DNA of 64,000 nucleotides from Paenibacillus_S vulneris (GTDB lineage Bacteria > Bacillota > Bacilli > Paenibacillales > NBRC-103111), in NCBI RefSeq assembly GCF_039543185.1, contig NZ_BAABJG010000021.1, positions 248,001 to 312,000 on the forward strand. The letters are read 5' to 3'. The notes beneath the pieces were generated by a model, which was not told the origin of the DNA, did not search any database, and was given only the letters and a program-made list of their open reading frames with translations. A program made the translations under genes and the position numbers. Below are positions 33,977-43,165 of the stretch, piece by piece; within the stretch, counting starts at the first letter, position 1, and every line of letters starts with the position of its first letter.

Positions 33977-35029
33977 CTATTGTGTTGATTTTCGAAGCAT
34001 AGGAGTTAATGGAATTCGGATTTCATTCCCTTCACGAGCCGGCAGCGGAGGCAGCTGCGATGCCCGAGCAAGCTTCTCTTCTTCCCCGAGCTCCGCAAGC
34101 ATGAGGCGAATCGCCAGCTGAGCCTGCTGGCTGTAGGGAATATCCAGGGTCGTCAGCTGCGGGTAGCAGGAGGAAGAAATGACATCGTTGTTGATCCCGT
34201 GTATTTTGTAATCCTCCGGAACCTTCATTCCCTCCTCGAGCACGGCGGACATGAAACGAAGCGCCACCAAATCATCGAATGCCAGAATACCGACGGGCCC
34301 CCTGCCTCCGCTCATTTCCTTCGTCATACGAACAAGCTCCTGTAAAGGGCGGGTATCGCCATCAAGGACAAAGGAGGGGATATCCGGTGCCCACTGCTTA
34401 ACTCCGTCATGGAAGCCCAGCAGCCTCTGCTTGTTCGTCTCATGGGCTCTTGCCCTTTCCAGATAAAATAACGAACGGCAGCCCTGCTCCACCAAATGCT
34501 TGACCGCTTTCCTGCAGCCATCGGCGAAGTCGAGATTGACCGCACCGACCGCAATGTCCTCCGGCCAATTCCAGCCGTTGAACAATACGAGCGGCGTACC
34601 GTCGCTCACGATCTGCCGCGTCGTTTCCGTCGACATGGCAAGGCCGTGGCAGAACAAGCCGTCTACCCTGCGCTGCAAAAGCACATCCAAGTGACGCTTC
34701 TCCATATCGGGGTCATAGCCCCCTGCGGAAAAGACCGACATATGATAACCGAAGCGGTGCGCCGTACGTTCCATTTCCTCTGCGAAAACCCCGTAATACC
34801 CAATGAAGCCGGGAACGATTAAGCCAAGCTCATAGGACTTCTTGCGGCTTAAGCTTGCCGCCATTACATTGCGACGGTACCCAAGCTCCTCAGCGGCTTT
34901 CTCCACCTTGCGAATCGTCTCCTCCGACATGGGAACCTTCCGTCGGTTCAATACATTGGATACAGTGGCTATGGAGACACCGGCTGCCTCGGCTATGTCT
35001 ACAATCGTAACGGAACGGTGTTTGCTCAT
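33977..35029 (-). CDS. LacI-family transcriptional regulator
   Basis: A 350-residue regulator. Residues 7-60 form the LacI headpiece with VTIVDIAEAAGVSIATVSNVLNR and the hinge helix MAASLSRKK. A periplasmic-binding-protein-like effector domain follows (ELGLIVPGFIGYYG, VDGLFCHGLA, GILAFDDLVALRFM, TTLDIPYSQQAQLAIRLM), which binds sugars or sugar derivatives. Two palindromes of LacI type lie directly upstream (35051-35080), so it likely controls itself and the GH88 gene downstream. An inducer from pectin breakdown is a reasonable guess. Confidence 0.88.
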   Translation of the reverse strand: MSKHRSVTIVDIAEAAGVSIATVSNVLNRRKVPMSEETIRKVEKAAEELGYRRNVMAASLSRKKSYELGLIVPGFIGYYGVFAEEMERTAHRFGYHMSVFSAGGYDPDMEKRHLDVLLQRRVDGLFCHGLAMSTETTRQIVSDGTPLVLFNGWNWPEDIAVGAVNLDFADGCRKAVKHLVEQGCRSLFYLERARAHETNKQRLLGFHDGVKQWAPDIPSFVLDGDTRPLQELVRMTKEMSGGRGPVGILAFDDLVALRFMSAVLEEGMKVPEDYKIHGINNDVISSSCYPQLTTLDIPYSQQAQLAIRLMLAELGEEEKLARASQLPPLPAREGNEIRIPLTPMLRKSTQ

Positions 35030-35050
35030 ACCTTACTTCCTTTAATTGTT

Positions 35051-35080
35051 ATTTAAACGTTTAAATTAAAACGTTTAAAT
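35051..35080. promoter_or_regulatory. Tandem LacI-family operators
   Basis: ATTTAAACGTTTAAAT (35051-35066) is a perfect 16-bp palindrome. ATTAAAACGTTTAAAT (35065-35080) repeats it with one change. Both have the central CG step typical of LacI/CcpA-type sites, 22 bp before the regulator start. Confidence 0.65.
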
Positions 35081-35142
35081 AAATTGTATTTCATTATCGC
35101 CTGCTCGTCAATTCTTTTTTTGACTCCCTCCTTTTCCCCAAG

Positions 35143-35182
35143 AAAAAAGCCCTCTTGCAAGCACAAAGCTTGCGAAGAGGAC
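35143..35182 (-). terminator. Terminator of the sdhCAB operon
   Basis: On the minus strand CCTCTT-C-GCAAGC pairs with GCTTGC-AAGAGG around TTTGT, followed by GCTTTTTTCTT, 24 bp after the sdhB stop. Confidence 0.85.
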
Positions 35183-35205
35183 TTTGGATGAATGATTCGA
35201 TAAGA

Positions 35206-35970
35206 CTACATACCAAGCCAGTTTTTGAACAATTGCTTCGTCGTATCCAGGTTCATTGCAGCAATCGAAGTTGTCAACGGAATACCTTTGGGGCAGGAGC
35301 GGACGCAGTTTTGCGAGTTACCGCAGCCTTCGATACCGCCGTCTTCCATCAAGGCTTGAAGACGCTCAGCCGCGTTCATTTCACCTGTTGGGTGAGCGTT
35401 GAACAGACGAACCTGAGAGATCGCTGCCGGACCGATAAACGTTGTTTTCTCGTTCACGTTAGGGCAAGATTCCAGACATACGCCACAGGTCATGCATTTG
35501 GACAGCTCGTATGCCCATTGACGCTTGGATTCCGCCATCCGTGGTCCCGGACCCAAATCGTACGTACCGTCGATAGGAATCCAGGCTTTCACGCGTTTCA
35601 ATGCGGAGAACATGCGCTCGCGGTTAATAACCAAGTCACGAACGACAGGGAAAGTACTCATTGGCGCGATACGTACCGGCTGCTCCAGCTTATCGATAAG
35701 CGCGGAACAAGCTTGGCGCGGCTTGCCATTAATGACCATGGAGCATGCTCCACATACTTCCTCCAAGCAGTTGGATTCCCAGCATACCGGCGTCGTTTTG
35801 CCGCCGTTCGCATTAACAGGGTTCCGCTGCACTTCCATCAAAGCGCTGATAACGTTCATGTTAGGGCGGTACGGAACTTCAAACTCCTCGGTATAAGGCT
35901 TGCTTTCTGGCGAATCTTGACGGGTAACGATCAATTTAACCTTTTTGTTGGTCGTATTCGTTTCTGCCAT
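35206..35970 (-). CDS. sdhB: Succinate dehydrogenase iron-sulfur subunit
   Basis: A 254-residue subunit of respiratory complex II, at the inner face of the membrane, passing electrons from the flavoprotein to the quinone site. The plant-type [2Fe-2S] site is seen as CWESNCLEEVCGACSMVING with a later Cys in RQACSALI; the [4Fe-4S] and [3Fe-4S] ligands lie in CMTCGVCLESCP and CVRSCPKGIPL. Length agrees with Bacillus SdhB (about 253). It follows sdhA by only 2 bp and ends before a strong terminator, so it is the last gene of the sdhCAB operon. Confidence 0.96.
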   Translation of the reverse strand: MAETNTTNKKVKLIVTRQDSPESKPYTEEFEVPYRPNMNVISALMEVQRNPVNANGGKTTPVCWESNCLEEVCGACSMVINGKPRQACSALIDKLEQPVRIAPMSTFPVVRDLVINRERMFSALKRVKAWIPIDGTYDLGPGPRMAESKRQWAYELSKCMTCGVCLESCPNVNEKTTFIGPAAISQVRLFNAHPTGEMNAAERLQALMEDGGIEGCGNSQNCVRSCPKGIPLTTSIAAMNLDTTKQLFKNWLGM

Positions 35971-35972
35971 TA

Positions 35973-37730
35973 TTAATGTCCTCCCTTCTTGTCAGTCGAG
36001 TAGTCGCGTTTACGCGGCTTAATCAACGATGTGTCTACATCCTCCCAGCTGATAGTCGGGCCGTCCGGAGTCCATGTAGCTTTCGTTGTTTTCAGGAATT
36101 CCTCGTCATTACGTTCAGGGAATTCCGGTTTGTAGTGTGCACCGCGGCTTTCGTTACGCAGCAAAGCACCCAAAGTCATCGCGTGGGACAACTCCAGCAT
36201 GTTCCACAGCTGACGTGTGAACGCTAGTCCTTGGTTGTTCCAGCGAGCCGTATCCGTCATGCTGATATTGCGGTAACGCTCCTTCAACTCATTGATTTTG
36301 GCAATGGTCTCTTCCAGCTTCTTATTATAGCGAACAACCGTCATATTGTTGGTCATCCATTCGCCAAGCTCTTTGTGAAGCACATAAGCATTTTCTTTGC
36401 CTTCCATTTTCAGCAGGCTTTCATACTTATCGGTATGCTTCTTCTTCTCACGATCAAAGATGGAAGAGGAGATATCGTCTACATGCTTGTTCAAGCCTTT
36501 GATATACTCAATAGCTTTAGGGCCTGTAACCATACCGCCGTAGATAGCGGACAACAGCGAGTTCGCACCGAGACGGTTAGCGCCATGGTATTGATACTCG
36601 CACTCACCACAGGCGAACAAGCCAGGGATGTTGGTCATTTGGTTAAAGTCAACCCACATTCCGCCCATCGAATAGTGAACGGCAGGGAAAATTTTCATAG
36701 GGATTTTACGAGGATCGTCACCCATGAACTTCTCATAGATCTCGATAATACCGCCCAGCTTAACGTCCAGCTCATGCGGGTCCTTATGCGAGAGATCCAG
36801 GTAAACCATGTTCTCGCCGTTGATACCCAGCTTCATGTCTACGCAGACTGCGAAAATTTCACGAGTCGCGATATCACGAGGAACCAAGTTACCGTAGGCA
36901 GGATATTTTTCTTCAAGGAAGTACCAAGGCTTACCGTCTTTATAGGTCCAGATCCGTCCGCCTTCACCGCGGGCCGACTCGGACATCAAGCGAAGCTTGT
37001 CATCTCCAGGAATCGCCGTTGGGTGGATTTGGATAAACTCACCGTTAGCATAGTGAACGCCTTGCTGATAAACCGCACTTGCAGCCGTCCCCGTGTTAAT
37101 GACGGAGTTCGTCGTTTTACCGAAGATGATGCCAGGGCCGCCGGTTGCCAGAATAACAGCATCGGCTCCGAACGTCAGCACTTCCATGCTGCGAAGATCC
37201 TGAGCAGCTACGCCGCGGCATACGCCGTCGTCGTCAAGCACTGCGCCGAGAAATTCGAAATGCTCGTACTTCGTAACAAGACCCGCCGTCTCCCAACGAC
37301 GCACTTGCTCATCCAATGCATACAGCAGCTGCTGGCCAGTGGTTGCTCCGGCAAACGCTGTACGGTGATACTGGGTTCCCCCGAAACGGCGGAAGTCAAG
37401 CAAGCCCTCCGGCGTACGGTTAAACATAACGCCCATACGGTCCATCAAGTGAATGATGCCCGGCGCAGCGTCACACATCGCTTTTACAGGCGGTTGGTTC
37501 GCGAGGAAGTCGCCGCCGTACACGGTATCGTCAAAGTGCTCCCAAGTGGAGTCGCCTTCACCTTTTGTATTCACCGCTCCGTTAATACCGCCTTGCGCAC
37601 ATACCGAGTGGGAACGTTTCACAGGAACCAAAGAGAACAGGCTTACGTGAACCCCGGCTTCTGCGGCTTTAATGGTAGCCATTAACCCGGCCAAACCTCC
37701 ACCGACTACGATAACTTTTTGATTAGCCAT
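35973..37730 (-). CDS. sdhA: Succinate dehydrogenase flavoprotein subunit
   Basis: A 585-residue flavoprotein that oxidises succinate to fumarate. The FAD-binding GGGLAGLMATIKAAEAG opens the chain; SVCAQGGINGAVN holds the family Gln-Gly-Gly motif; the covalent-FAD His is in the segment just before this (VKRSHSVCAQGG). QIHPTAIPG and SARGEGGRIW are active-site stretches, and the C-terminal ARNESRGAHYKPEFP equivalent (LRNESRGAHYK) is complete. The long length is typical of Bacillus-type SdhA. It lies between sdhC and sdhB. Confidence 0.97.
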   Translation of the reverse strand: MANQKVIVVGGGLAGLMATIKAAEAGVHVSLFSLVPVKRSHSVCAQGGINGAVNTKGEGDSTWEHFDDTVYGGDFLANQPPVKAMCDAAPGIIHLMDRMGVMFNRTPEGLLDFRRFGGTQYHRTAFAGATTGQQLLYALDEQVRRWETAGLVTKYEHFEFLGAVLDDDGVCRGVAAQDLRSMEVLTFGADAVILATGGPGIIFGKTTNSVINTGTAASAVYQQGVHYANGEFIQIHPTAIPGDDKLRLMSESARGEGGRIWTYKDGKPWYFLEEKYPAYGNLVPRDIATREIFAVCVDMKLGINGENMVYLDLSHKDPHELDVKLGGIIEIYEKFMGDDPRKIPMKIFPAVHYSMGGMWVDFNQMTNIPGLFACGECEYQYHGANRLGANSLLSAIYGGMVTGPKAIEYIKGLNKHVDDISSSIFDREKKKHTDKYESLLKMEGKENAYVLHKELGEWMTNNMTVVRYNKKLEETIAKINELKERYRNISMTDTARWNNQGLAFTRQLWNMLELSHAMTLGALLRNESRGAHYKPEFPERNDEEFLKTTKATWTPDGPTISWEDVDTSLIKPRKRDYSTDKKGGH

Positions 37731-37746
37731 TGTTGTTCACTCCTCC

Positions 37747-38397
37747 TTAACCTTTAGTCATCTGCGGCACGCTTTGGAATTCCGGATTAACAAACGCGCT
37801 CAGAGACATGATAAACAAGATCGACATAATTACGAATACTACCATCCAGATAACGGAGGATACCCGTTGTGCACGCGGGCCGATTGTAATACCCCAGCTA
37901 ACGAGGAAAGACCACATTCCGTTGCTGAAGTGGAATACCGCGGACACAATCCCGATACAGTACAGCACGAAAAACACGGAGTTCGATGCGATATTATGCA
38001 TTTGAATTCCGATTTCTTCTTGCGGCAAGCCTAATGTGATTTGAAAGCGTGTTTGGAAAAAGTGGAACGCTACGAACAAGAAGGTAATAACACCGGTTAC
38101 CCTTTGCAAGAAAAACATTTGGTTACGGAAGTAACCGTAGTTGGATACGTTGTTTTTCGCCGTGTAAGCGACGTACAAGCCGTACACCGCATGGTACAAC
38201 AGCGGAAGCCATATCCCTACAATTTCCAAAAGCAGTACTAAAGGTAATTCATGCAGCCAATTCACATGTTCCATGAACTTCGCCGGACCATGGGTCGCGG
38301 AGTAGTTCGTCAGCAGGTGCTCGATCAGGAAGAAGCCGACCGGGATAACACCTAGCAAGGAATGCAGCTTGCGTGAAAAATACGAATTACGAAACAT
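37747..38397 (-). CDS. sdhC: Succinate dehydrogenase cytochrome b558 subunit
   Basis: A 216-residue membrane anchor of the Bacillus type, with five helices holding two haem b groups and the menaquinone site. Conserved His residues appear in SRKLHSLLG, IEHLLTNYSATHGP, LYHAVYGLYV, FVAFHFFQTRF and SAVFHFSNGMW, the expected haem ligands. The start at 38397 follows GAGGGGGG; an earlier in-frame Met at 38451 lies over the promoter. First gene of the operon. Confidence 0.93.
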   Translation of the reverse strand: MFRNSYFSRKLHSLLGVIPVGFFLIEHLLTNYSATHGPAKFMEHVNWLHELPLVLLLEIVGIWLPLLYHAVYGLYVAYTAKNNVSNYGYFRNQMFFLQRVTGVITFLFVAFHFFQTRFQITLGLPQEEIGIQMHNIASNSVFFVLYCIGIVSAVFHFSNGMWSFLVSWGITIGPRAQRVSSVIWMVVFVIMSILFIMSLSAFVNPEFQSVPQMTKG

Positions 38398-38456
38398 TGA
38401 AATCCATTCCCCCCTCAAAAGTATGTAGTTGTTCACATCTTGACAAACCATTTTTC

Positions 38457-38485
38457 ATTGTACTCCCGCAGGAAACAAGCGTCAA
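38457..38485 (-). promoter_or_regulatory. Sigma-A promoter of sdhCAB
   Basis: On the minus strand TTGACG (38480-38485), a 17-bp spacer and TACAAT (38457-38462), about 60 bp before the sdhC start. Confidence 0.8.
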
Positions 38486-38691
38486 CATGAATCGCTACGC
38501 CTATTTTCCATGTATCGACAAATTTTTATGCAGTCCAGCCGAAAAAATGTGAACAATACGTGACACACACCATAGTACTCCATTATCGCTTATAATGGAA
38601 GTGCCGATTTTTTATAAACTCTTATTCAGTTTTGACATATACAATGAGCTTAATCACAAAAGGGACATTTTATTTGAAAGAAGGGACTATT

Positions 38692-39591
38692 TTGCTGGAA
38701 AATATCGATATTTTTGCTAAGGTCGTGGAGCTGGAAAGCTTGAATAAAGCATCTCAGGTGCTCAACATTTCTCAGCCCGCCCTTTCCCGTAAAATCATGA
38801 GGCTTGAGGAGGAGCTGGGCGTGGACCTCTTTATCCGCAAAGGAAAGCGGCTTGAGATTACCCGTGCAGGCCAAATTGTCTATGAGCACGCCATTGAGCA
38901 GCGTCATCTGGAAAGGAAGCTGATGCGCTCGATCGAGGAATTCAAGACGACCGTCAAGCCCGCGAGCATCATTATAGGGGCAAGCCTGACGACACTGCAG
39001 TCTACCTTGCCTGACCTTATCACTATCTATACGAAGAACTACCCGAATACCGACATTAAAGCCGTTACCGGCAAAACGCATGAGATCGTTCCCATGGTCA
39101 AGGAGAGGAAGGTCGACATCGGTCTCGTCGCTTCCAAAATCGAGCATCCGGGCCTCAAATGCGTGCCGCTGTTCGACGATCATTTATGCCTGGTCCTGCC
39201 GCTCGGGCATCCGTTCGTAGATAAAGCTTCTATTGAAATAGGCGACCTGCATGAGCTGCCTATGATCTTATTCTCCCGGGGCACCTGGTACCGCATCCTA
39301 ATGGATGAAATGTTCCATCGCTACGCGATTCAGCCGGACGTCAAAATGGAGATCGACTCCTTCGAGGCCATCATCCGCCTGGTCTCCACCTGCAAAACAG
39401 CGACGCTGCTGCCGGAATCGTATCTGCGAAGCAATCTGGTCAAGGATAATGAGCTGGTCGTGCGTTTCATCCCCGCTTTGGAGCAAATGACAAGAACGAC
39501 CTCCCTGTTGTTTACAGAAGAGGTCGTCCATCATCCTTCGGCGCAGCGCTTTATTGAGAAGGCCAAGGAGTTTTTCAAACAGCCGGTTTAG
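38692..39591 (+). CDS. LysR-family transcriptional regulator
   Basis: A 299-residue regulator. The N-terminal winged helix (LENIDIFAKVVELESLNKAS and LNISQPALSRKIMRLEEELG) and the effector domain (IIIGASLTTLQSTLPDLI, VDIGLVASKIEHPGLK, LPMILFSRGTWYRILM) are typical of CcpC/CitR-like and CynR-like members. The start is a TTG at 38692 after GAAGGGA; the ATG at 38632 would add 20 residues unlike the family. It is divergent from sdhCAB with 294 bp between, so it could control the operon, as LysR proteins regulate TCA-cycle genes in Bacillus. Its 3' end overlaps the converging antiporter gene by 17 bp. Confidence 0.85.
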   Translation: MLENIDIFAKVVELESLNKASQVLNISQPALSRKIMRLEEELGVDLFIRKGKRLEITRAGQIVYEHAIEQRHLERKLMRSIEEFKTTVKPASIIIGASLTTLQSTLPDLITIYTKNYPNTDIKAVTGKTHEIVPMVKERKVDIGLVASKIEHPGLKCVPLFDDHLCLVLPLGHPFVDKASIEIGDLHELPMILFSRGTWYRILMDEMFHRYAIQPDVKMEIDSFEAIIRLVSTCKTATLLPESYLRSNLVKDNELVVRFIPALEQMTRTTSLLFTEEVVHHPSAQRFIEKAKEFFKQPV

Positions 39592-40849
39592 GATTGGATT
39601 GCAGCCGGTCCCCGGCCGTCTCCTTTTTCTCCTCGATACCGAGCCTTTTGGCGACATAGGCGGTCGTCCCTGCCTGCAGCAATATAGTCAGAAGAACCGC
39701 AAGAAAGGTCACGGAAGCAATGACGTCGGCATGCTGCACCCCAAGCCCTGCAACCATGCCTGACAACGCCGCCGGTATGACGCCCGTTTCGCGGACCCAG
39801 AACATAAAGACGATTTCGTTCCAGCTCCATTGAGCCCTCCGGTCAGGCAGCGTACAAATCAGCACCGCAAGGGGTCTGGCAATCAGCATGAATACGGCAA
39901 TGACGCCCAGGCTTGGCCACAAGTGGGCCCAGATCACCTGGAAATTGACCTGGCTGCCGAGCAGCATAAAGATCAGCATCCGCATAATGACCGTCATATT
40001 ATCGCTAAAATGCCCCATTTCATGAAGCTTGTCGTTCATGTCGAGCTTGAATACGTCCGTATTCCCCCATACAAGTCCTGCCGTAAAGGTCGCCATAAAT
40101 CCGCTGACATGAAGCGTATCCCCGATCCAGTAGGAGCCTATAGCGGTTACAACCAGAGCGATAGTCGCATAATCACGGAACCAGCCCAGCTTCAAATGAG
40201 CCGTCACGAAGGCTAACGCCATGCCAATGACACCCCCGACCAGGATACCGCCTGCAGCCGTCAACACAAATTCCTTAATGCTCGCGGCAATAGAGAATGA
40301 ATGGCTTCCAGTAACGACAGCCAGCACCGTGAAGGTGAGAATGGAGCCTGTCGCATCGTTGAAGGCCGATTCACTCTCGACGGTCTCACGGACCTTCGTA
40401 CGGATCGTCACCTGCTTGAACACAGGGATAAGCGTAGCCGGGTCCGTGGACGAAATGATGGCTCCGAGCAATACGGCATACAGAAGCGGAATGCCCAGCA
40501 GCCAATGTGCCGCCATAGCAACGACTCCGCAGGTTATCAACACGCCCGGCACGCTCAATAGCGCGACGGACAGCCATACCTTCTTCAGGCCGGACAGCCG
40601 GATGTTGCGCCCTCCATCGAACAAAATGAGCACGGAGCCGATAGTCAAGATGAATTGATTGGTCAGTGAGCTGCTGGTCTCTGAGACCCAGTGCAGTCCC
40701 TGCCCTACAATCATGCCCGCGATCAGGAATAAAGCGACATCAGGCAGCTTCAATTTGCCGGCCAAGCGTCCGAAAACCATCCCCAGACCAAGAATGAGCA
40801 CCAATAATAGCAAGATATGATGGACTATTTCCGAAACGTCGTTGGCCAT
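39575..40849 (-). CDS. CPA1-type Na+(K+)/H+ antiporter
   Basis: A 424-residue membrane protein with about 12 helices. ISSTDPATLIPV and ESAFNDATGSILTF contain the T-D-P and N-D residues of the ion-binding site in the crossing helices of NhaP-type antiporters. It exchanges sodium or potassium for protons across the plasma membrane. It follows ktrA by 66 bp in the same direction and likely belongs to the same c-di-AMP-controlled operon, giving K+ uptake and cation/proton exchange in one unit. A C-terminal TrkA-type domain, found in some relatives, is absent; the separate KtrA could serve. Its tail overlaps the lysR gene on the other strand. Confidence 0.87.
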   Translation of the reverse strand: MANDVSEIVHHILLLLVLILGLGMVFGRLAGKLKLPDVALFLIAGMIVGQGLHWVSETSSSLTNQFILTIGSVLILFDGGRNIRLSGLKKVWLSVALLSVPGVLITCGVVAMAAHWLLGIPLLYAVLLGAIISSTDPATLIPVFKQVTIRTKVRETVESESAFNDATGSILTFTVLAVVTGSHSFSIAASIKEFVLTAAGGILVGGVIGMALAFVTAHLKLGWFRDYATIALVVTAIGSYWIGDTLHVSGFMATFTAGLVWGNTDVFKLDMNDKLHEMGHFSDNMTVIMRMLIFMLLGSQVNFQVIWAHLWPSLGVIAVFMLIARPLAVLICTLPDRRAQWSWNEIVFMFWVRETGVIPAALSGMVAGLGVQHADVIASVTFLAVLLTILLQAGTTAYVAKRLGIEEKKETAGDRLQSNPKPAV

Positions 40850-40915
40850 GCTCTTTTGTCACTCCATTGTCCCAGATGTGCAGCGTCTCTATTTCTTGTG
40901 ACGGCTGATTATTTG

Positions 40916-41578
40916 CTAACGGATTACTTCGCTCTCGAACAAATCAATCTGCTCGTTCGTTCCTATGATGACCATAATGTCCTGTTCATCCAGCGTATCT
41001 ACAGCGGTCGGAGCAATAATGACGCCGTGCTTCTTATTGATAGCGACGACACTGCACCCGTATTTGGCCCGAGGGTCCAGCTCCTTGAGCGTCCGGCCGG
41101 ATAAGCGCTTAGGTACCGACAGCTCTGCGATGGTATAATCTTTGGACAGCTCGATATAATCGAGCAGGTTCGGTGAAACCAGCTGATGCGCTACGCGAAT
41201 CCCCATATCCCGCTCCGGGAAGATCACCCGGTCAACGCCGATCTTGTTCAGCACCTTCCCGTGAAGCTCGGAGAGCGCCTTCGTGACCACCATCTTGACA
41301 CCAAGGTCCTTGAGCAGGATCGCTGTCAAAATGCTTGCCTGAATATCATCCCCGATGGAGACGACCGCACAATCAAAATTACGCATGCCTAGCGACTTCA
41401 ACACATCTTCATCTGTAGAATCCGCGACGACGACATGCGTCAAGACATCGCTCATCTCCTCTACGGCTTCCTCATCCTTATCGATGCCCAAAACCTCGTA
41501 TCCGAGATCCACCAGCTCCCTGGCCAAACTCGATCCGAATCTCCCCAGCCCAATCACTGCATACTGACTACGTTTCAT
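40916..41578 (-). CDS. ktrA: Potassium uptake regulatory subunit (TrkA/RCK)
   Basis: A 220-residue cytoplasmic ring-forming protein that gates the KtrB channel. The RCK_N Rossmann domain begins with YAVIGLGRFGSSLARELV and shows the acidic end of beta-2 (EVLGIDKDEE), and NFDCAVVSIGDDIQAS is the usual continuation. The RCK_C domain (about residues 135-220, AELSVPKRLSGRTLKELD) is the c-di-AMP-binding part in Bacillus and Staphylococcus KtrA. It starts 16 bp after ktrB and matches the Bacillus length of about 222. Confidence 0.93.
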   Translation of the reverse strand: MKRSQYAVIGLGRFGSSLARELVDLGYEVLGIDKDEEAVEEMSDVLTHVVVADSTDEDVLKSLGMRNFDCAVVSIGDDIQASILTAILLKDLGVKMVVTKALSELHGKVLNKIGVDRVIFPERDMGIRVAHQLVSPNLLDYIELSKDYTIAELSVPKRLSGRTLKELDPRAKYGCSVVAINKKHGVIIAPTAVDTLDEQDIMVIIGTNEQIDLFESEVIR

Positions 41579-41594
41579 TGTCTTAACTTTTCCC

Positions 41595-42947
41595 CTATCC
41601 GATGGTTATTTTCCCTTCCGGGTATCTGTATAATTCTTTTTCGGTTTTTGGCCCAAGCGCATATGCCAGCGTCAAAGGACCGAGACGGCCTGCAAACATC
41701 ATCAGGCAAATCAATATTTTGCCGACATCGGTCAAATCCGTCGTCATTCCCATCGTCAAGCCAACCGTGCCGAAGGCGGAGGTCACCTCGAACAAAATCA
41801 TCAGGAATGGATGGTTTTCCGTCGTGGACAAAATCATCGCAACGAAGATGACCATAAACAAGGCGATCATCGTAAGCGTAATAGCTTTCAAAATACGGTC
41901 CTTACCCAAACGGTAATGAAACAGGACAATGTCTTCCTTCCCCCGGACCATAGCTATCATCGCGCCAATCAGCGTCGTGAAGGTGGTCGTCTTGATCCCG
42001 CCCCCGGTGGAGCCAGGAGAAGCGCCTATAAACATCAGGATGATCATGAAAAACTGCGTCGCCTGGCGCAGGCTTCCCAAATCTACCGTATTGGCTCCCG
42101 CCGTGCGCGGAGTTACCGATTGGAAGAAGGCTGCCCAGATCTTGCCTCCCCACGTCAGTGAGCCTAAGGTTTTGGCATTCGTAAATTCAAATATAAAGAT
42201 GACGAGTGCACCAATAAGGATAAGCAAGCCTGTCGCGCTCAAGACCACCTTGGAATGCAGCGACAGCCGCCGGTGGTTCCTGTAGTCCATCACGTCCGAC
42301 ATGACTACAAACCCAAGACCTCCCAGAATGATAAGCCCCATTGAAACGATATTGACGACGGGGTCATTGACATATGAGGTAAGACTCGTGAACGGACCAT
42401 AGACCGATCCGAACAGGTCAAAGCCGGCATTGTTGAAGAAGGAGATCGCATGCCAGAAGCCAAAATAAATCCCTTTGGCCGGGCCCAGCTCCAACGACCA
42501 TCGAATCGAGAAAATCACTGCCGCAGCGAGTTCAATTGTGAGTGAGTATCGAATGACCCGGCGGATCAACCTGACGATCCCTTCCATGCTTCCCTGATTC
42601 ATCGCTTCCTGCAGGATTAACCGTTCTTTCAAGGAAATTCGCTTTTTTAGCGCAAAAGCAAACAGGGTCGCCATCGTCATAAAGCCCAGACCGCCGACCT
42701 GGATCAGCAAGATGATGACAATTTGCCCGAATTTCGAAAAAAACGTTCCCGTATCCACAACGACGAGCCCTGTCACACAGGTGGCCGATGTCGCGGTAAA
42801 CAACGCATCCAGAAAGCGCAAGGGCTTGCCTGTAGCCGAGGCGACCGGGAGGGACAGGAGCATGGCTCCGGCAAGAATAATCAATGCAAAGCCGATAACT
42901 AATATTTGCGGCGGTGTGAGTTGAATTTTTTTGGTTACGGGCTTCAT
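41595..42947 (-). CDS. ktrB: Potassium uptake channel subunit (TrkH/KtrB)
   Basis: A 450-residue K+ transporter of the KtrB group, with four repeated M1-P-M2 motifs. Selectivity-filter glycines lie in FTATSATCVTGLVV, FHAISFFNNAGFDLFG, VTPRTAGANTVDL and VTSAFGTVGLTMG. Directly upstream is a ydaO-type c-di-AMP leader, the standard control for ktr genes in Bacillota: high c-di-AMP shuts off K+ uptake. First gene of ktrB-ktrA-antiporter. The order is reversed relative to B. subtilis ktrAB. Confidence 0.93.
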   Translation of the reverse strand: MKPVTKKIQLTPPQILVIGFALIILAGAMLLSLPVASATGKPLRFLDALFTATSATCVTGLVVVDTGTFFSKFGQIVIILLIQVGGLGFMTMATLFAFALKKRISLKERLILQEAMNQGSMEGIVRLIRRVIRYSLTIELAAAVIFSIRWSLELGPAKGIYFGFWHAISFFNNAGFDLFGSVYGPFTSLTSYVNDPVVNIVSMGLIILGGLGFVVMSDVMDYRNHRRLSLHSKVVLSATGLLILIGALVIFIFEFTNAKTLGSLTWGGKIWAAFFQSVTPRTAGANTVDLGSLRQATQFFMIILMFIGASPGSTGGGIKTTTFTTLIGAMIAMVRGKEDIVLFHYRLGKDRILKAITLTMIALFMVIFVAMILSTTENHPFLMILFEVTSAFGTVGLTMGMTTDLTDVGKILICLMMFAGRLGPLTLAYALGPKTEKELYRYPEGKITIG

Positions 42948-42978
42948 CGTTCACCTCAATTTCGGTTTTCAGGCAATA

Positions 42979-43135
42979 AAAAAGACACTGGAAACCCAAT
43001 GCCTATACAGGTTCCTGCAACAAAGCCTACGAGGTTAGCTGACGGATTCGGACGCACAGGTACCCTATCAATTCCATCTCGCGAAATGGAATCGAATTCA
43101 CCCCTTATTACTCATGGTTCCCCCGTTTTCAAAAA
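42979..43135 (-). promoter_or_regulatory. ydaO/yuaA c-di-AMP riboswitch with intrinsic terminator
   Basis: On the minus strand the conserved blocks appear in order: GGGGGAACC, AGGGGTGAAT, a hairpin (CCATTTCGCGAGATGG), ATAGGGTACC, TCCGAATCCGTCAGCTAACC and TCGTAGGC. They are followed by a hairpin GGCATTGG/CCAGTGTC with TTTTTT at 42979-42984, 32 bp before ktrB. This is the layout of an OFF switch controlled by c-di-AMP. Confidence 0.92.
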
Positions 43136-43165
43136 GAAATTCGGCTTTTTATTCAATTGATATGA

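Noticed and set aside
36231..37685. 484-codon open frame on the plus strand
   Set aside because: It is the antisense shadow of sdhA, whose sequence is fully recognisable on the minus strand.
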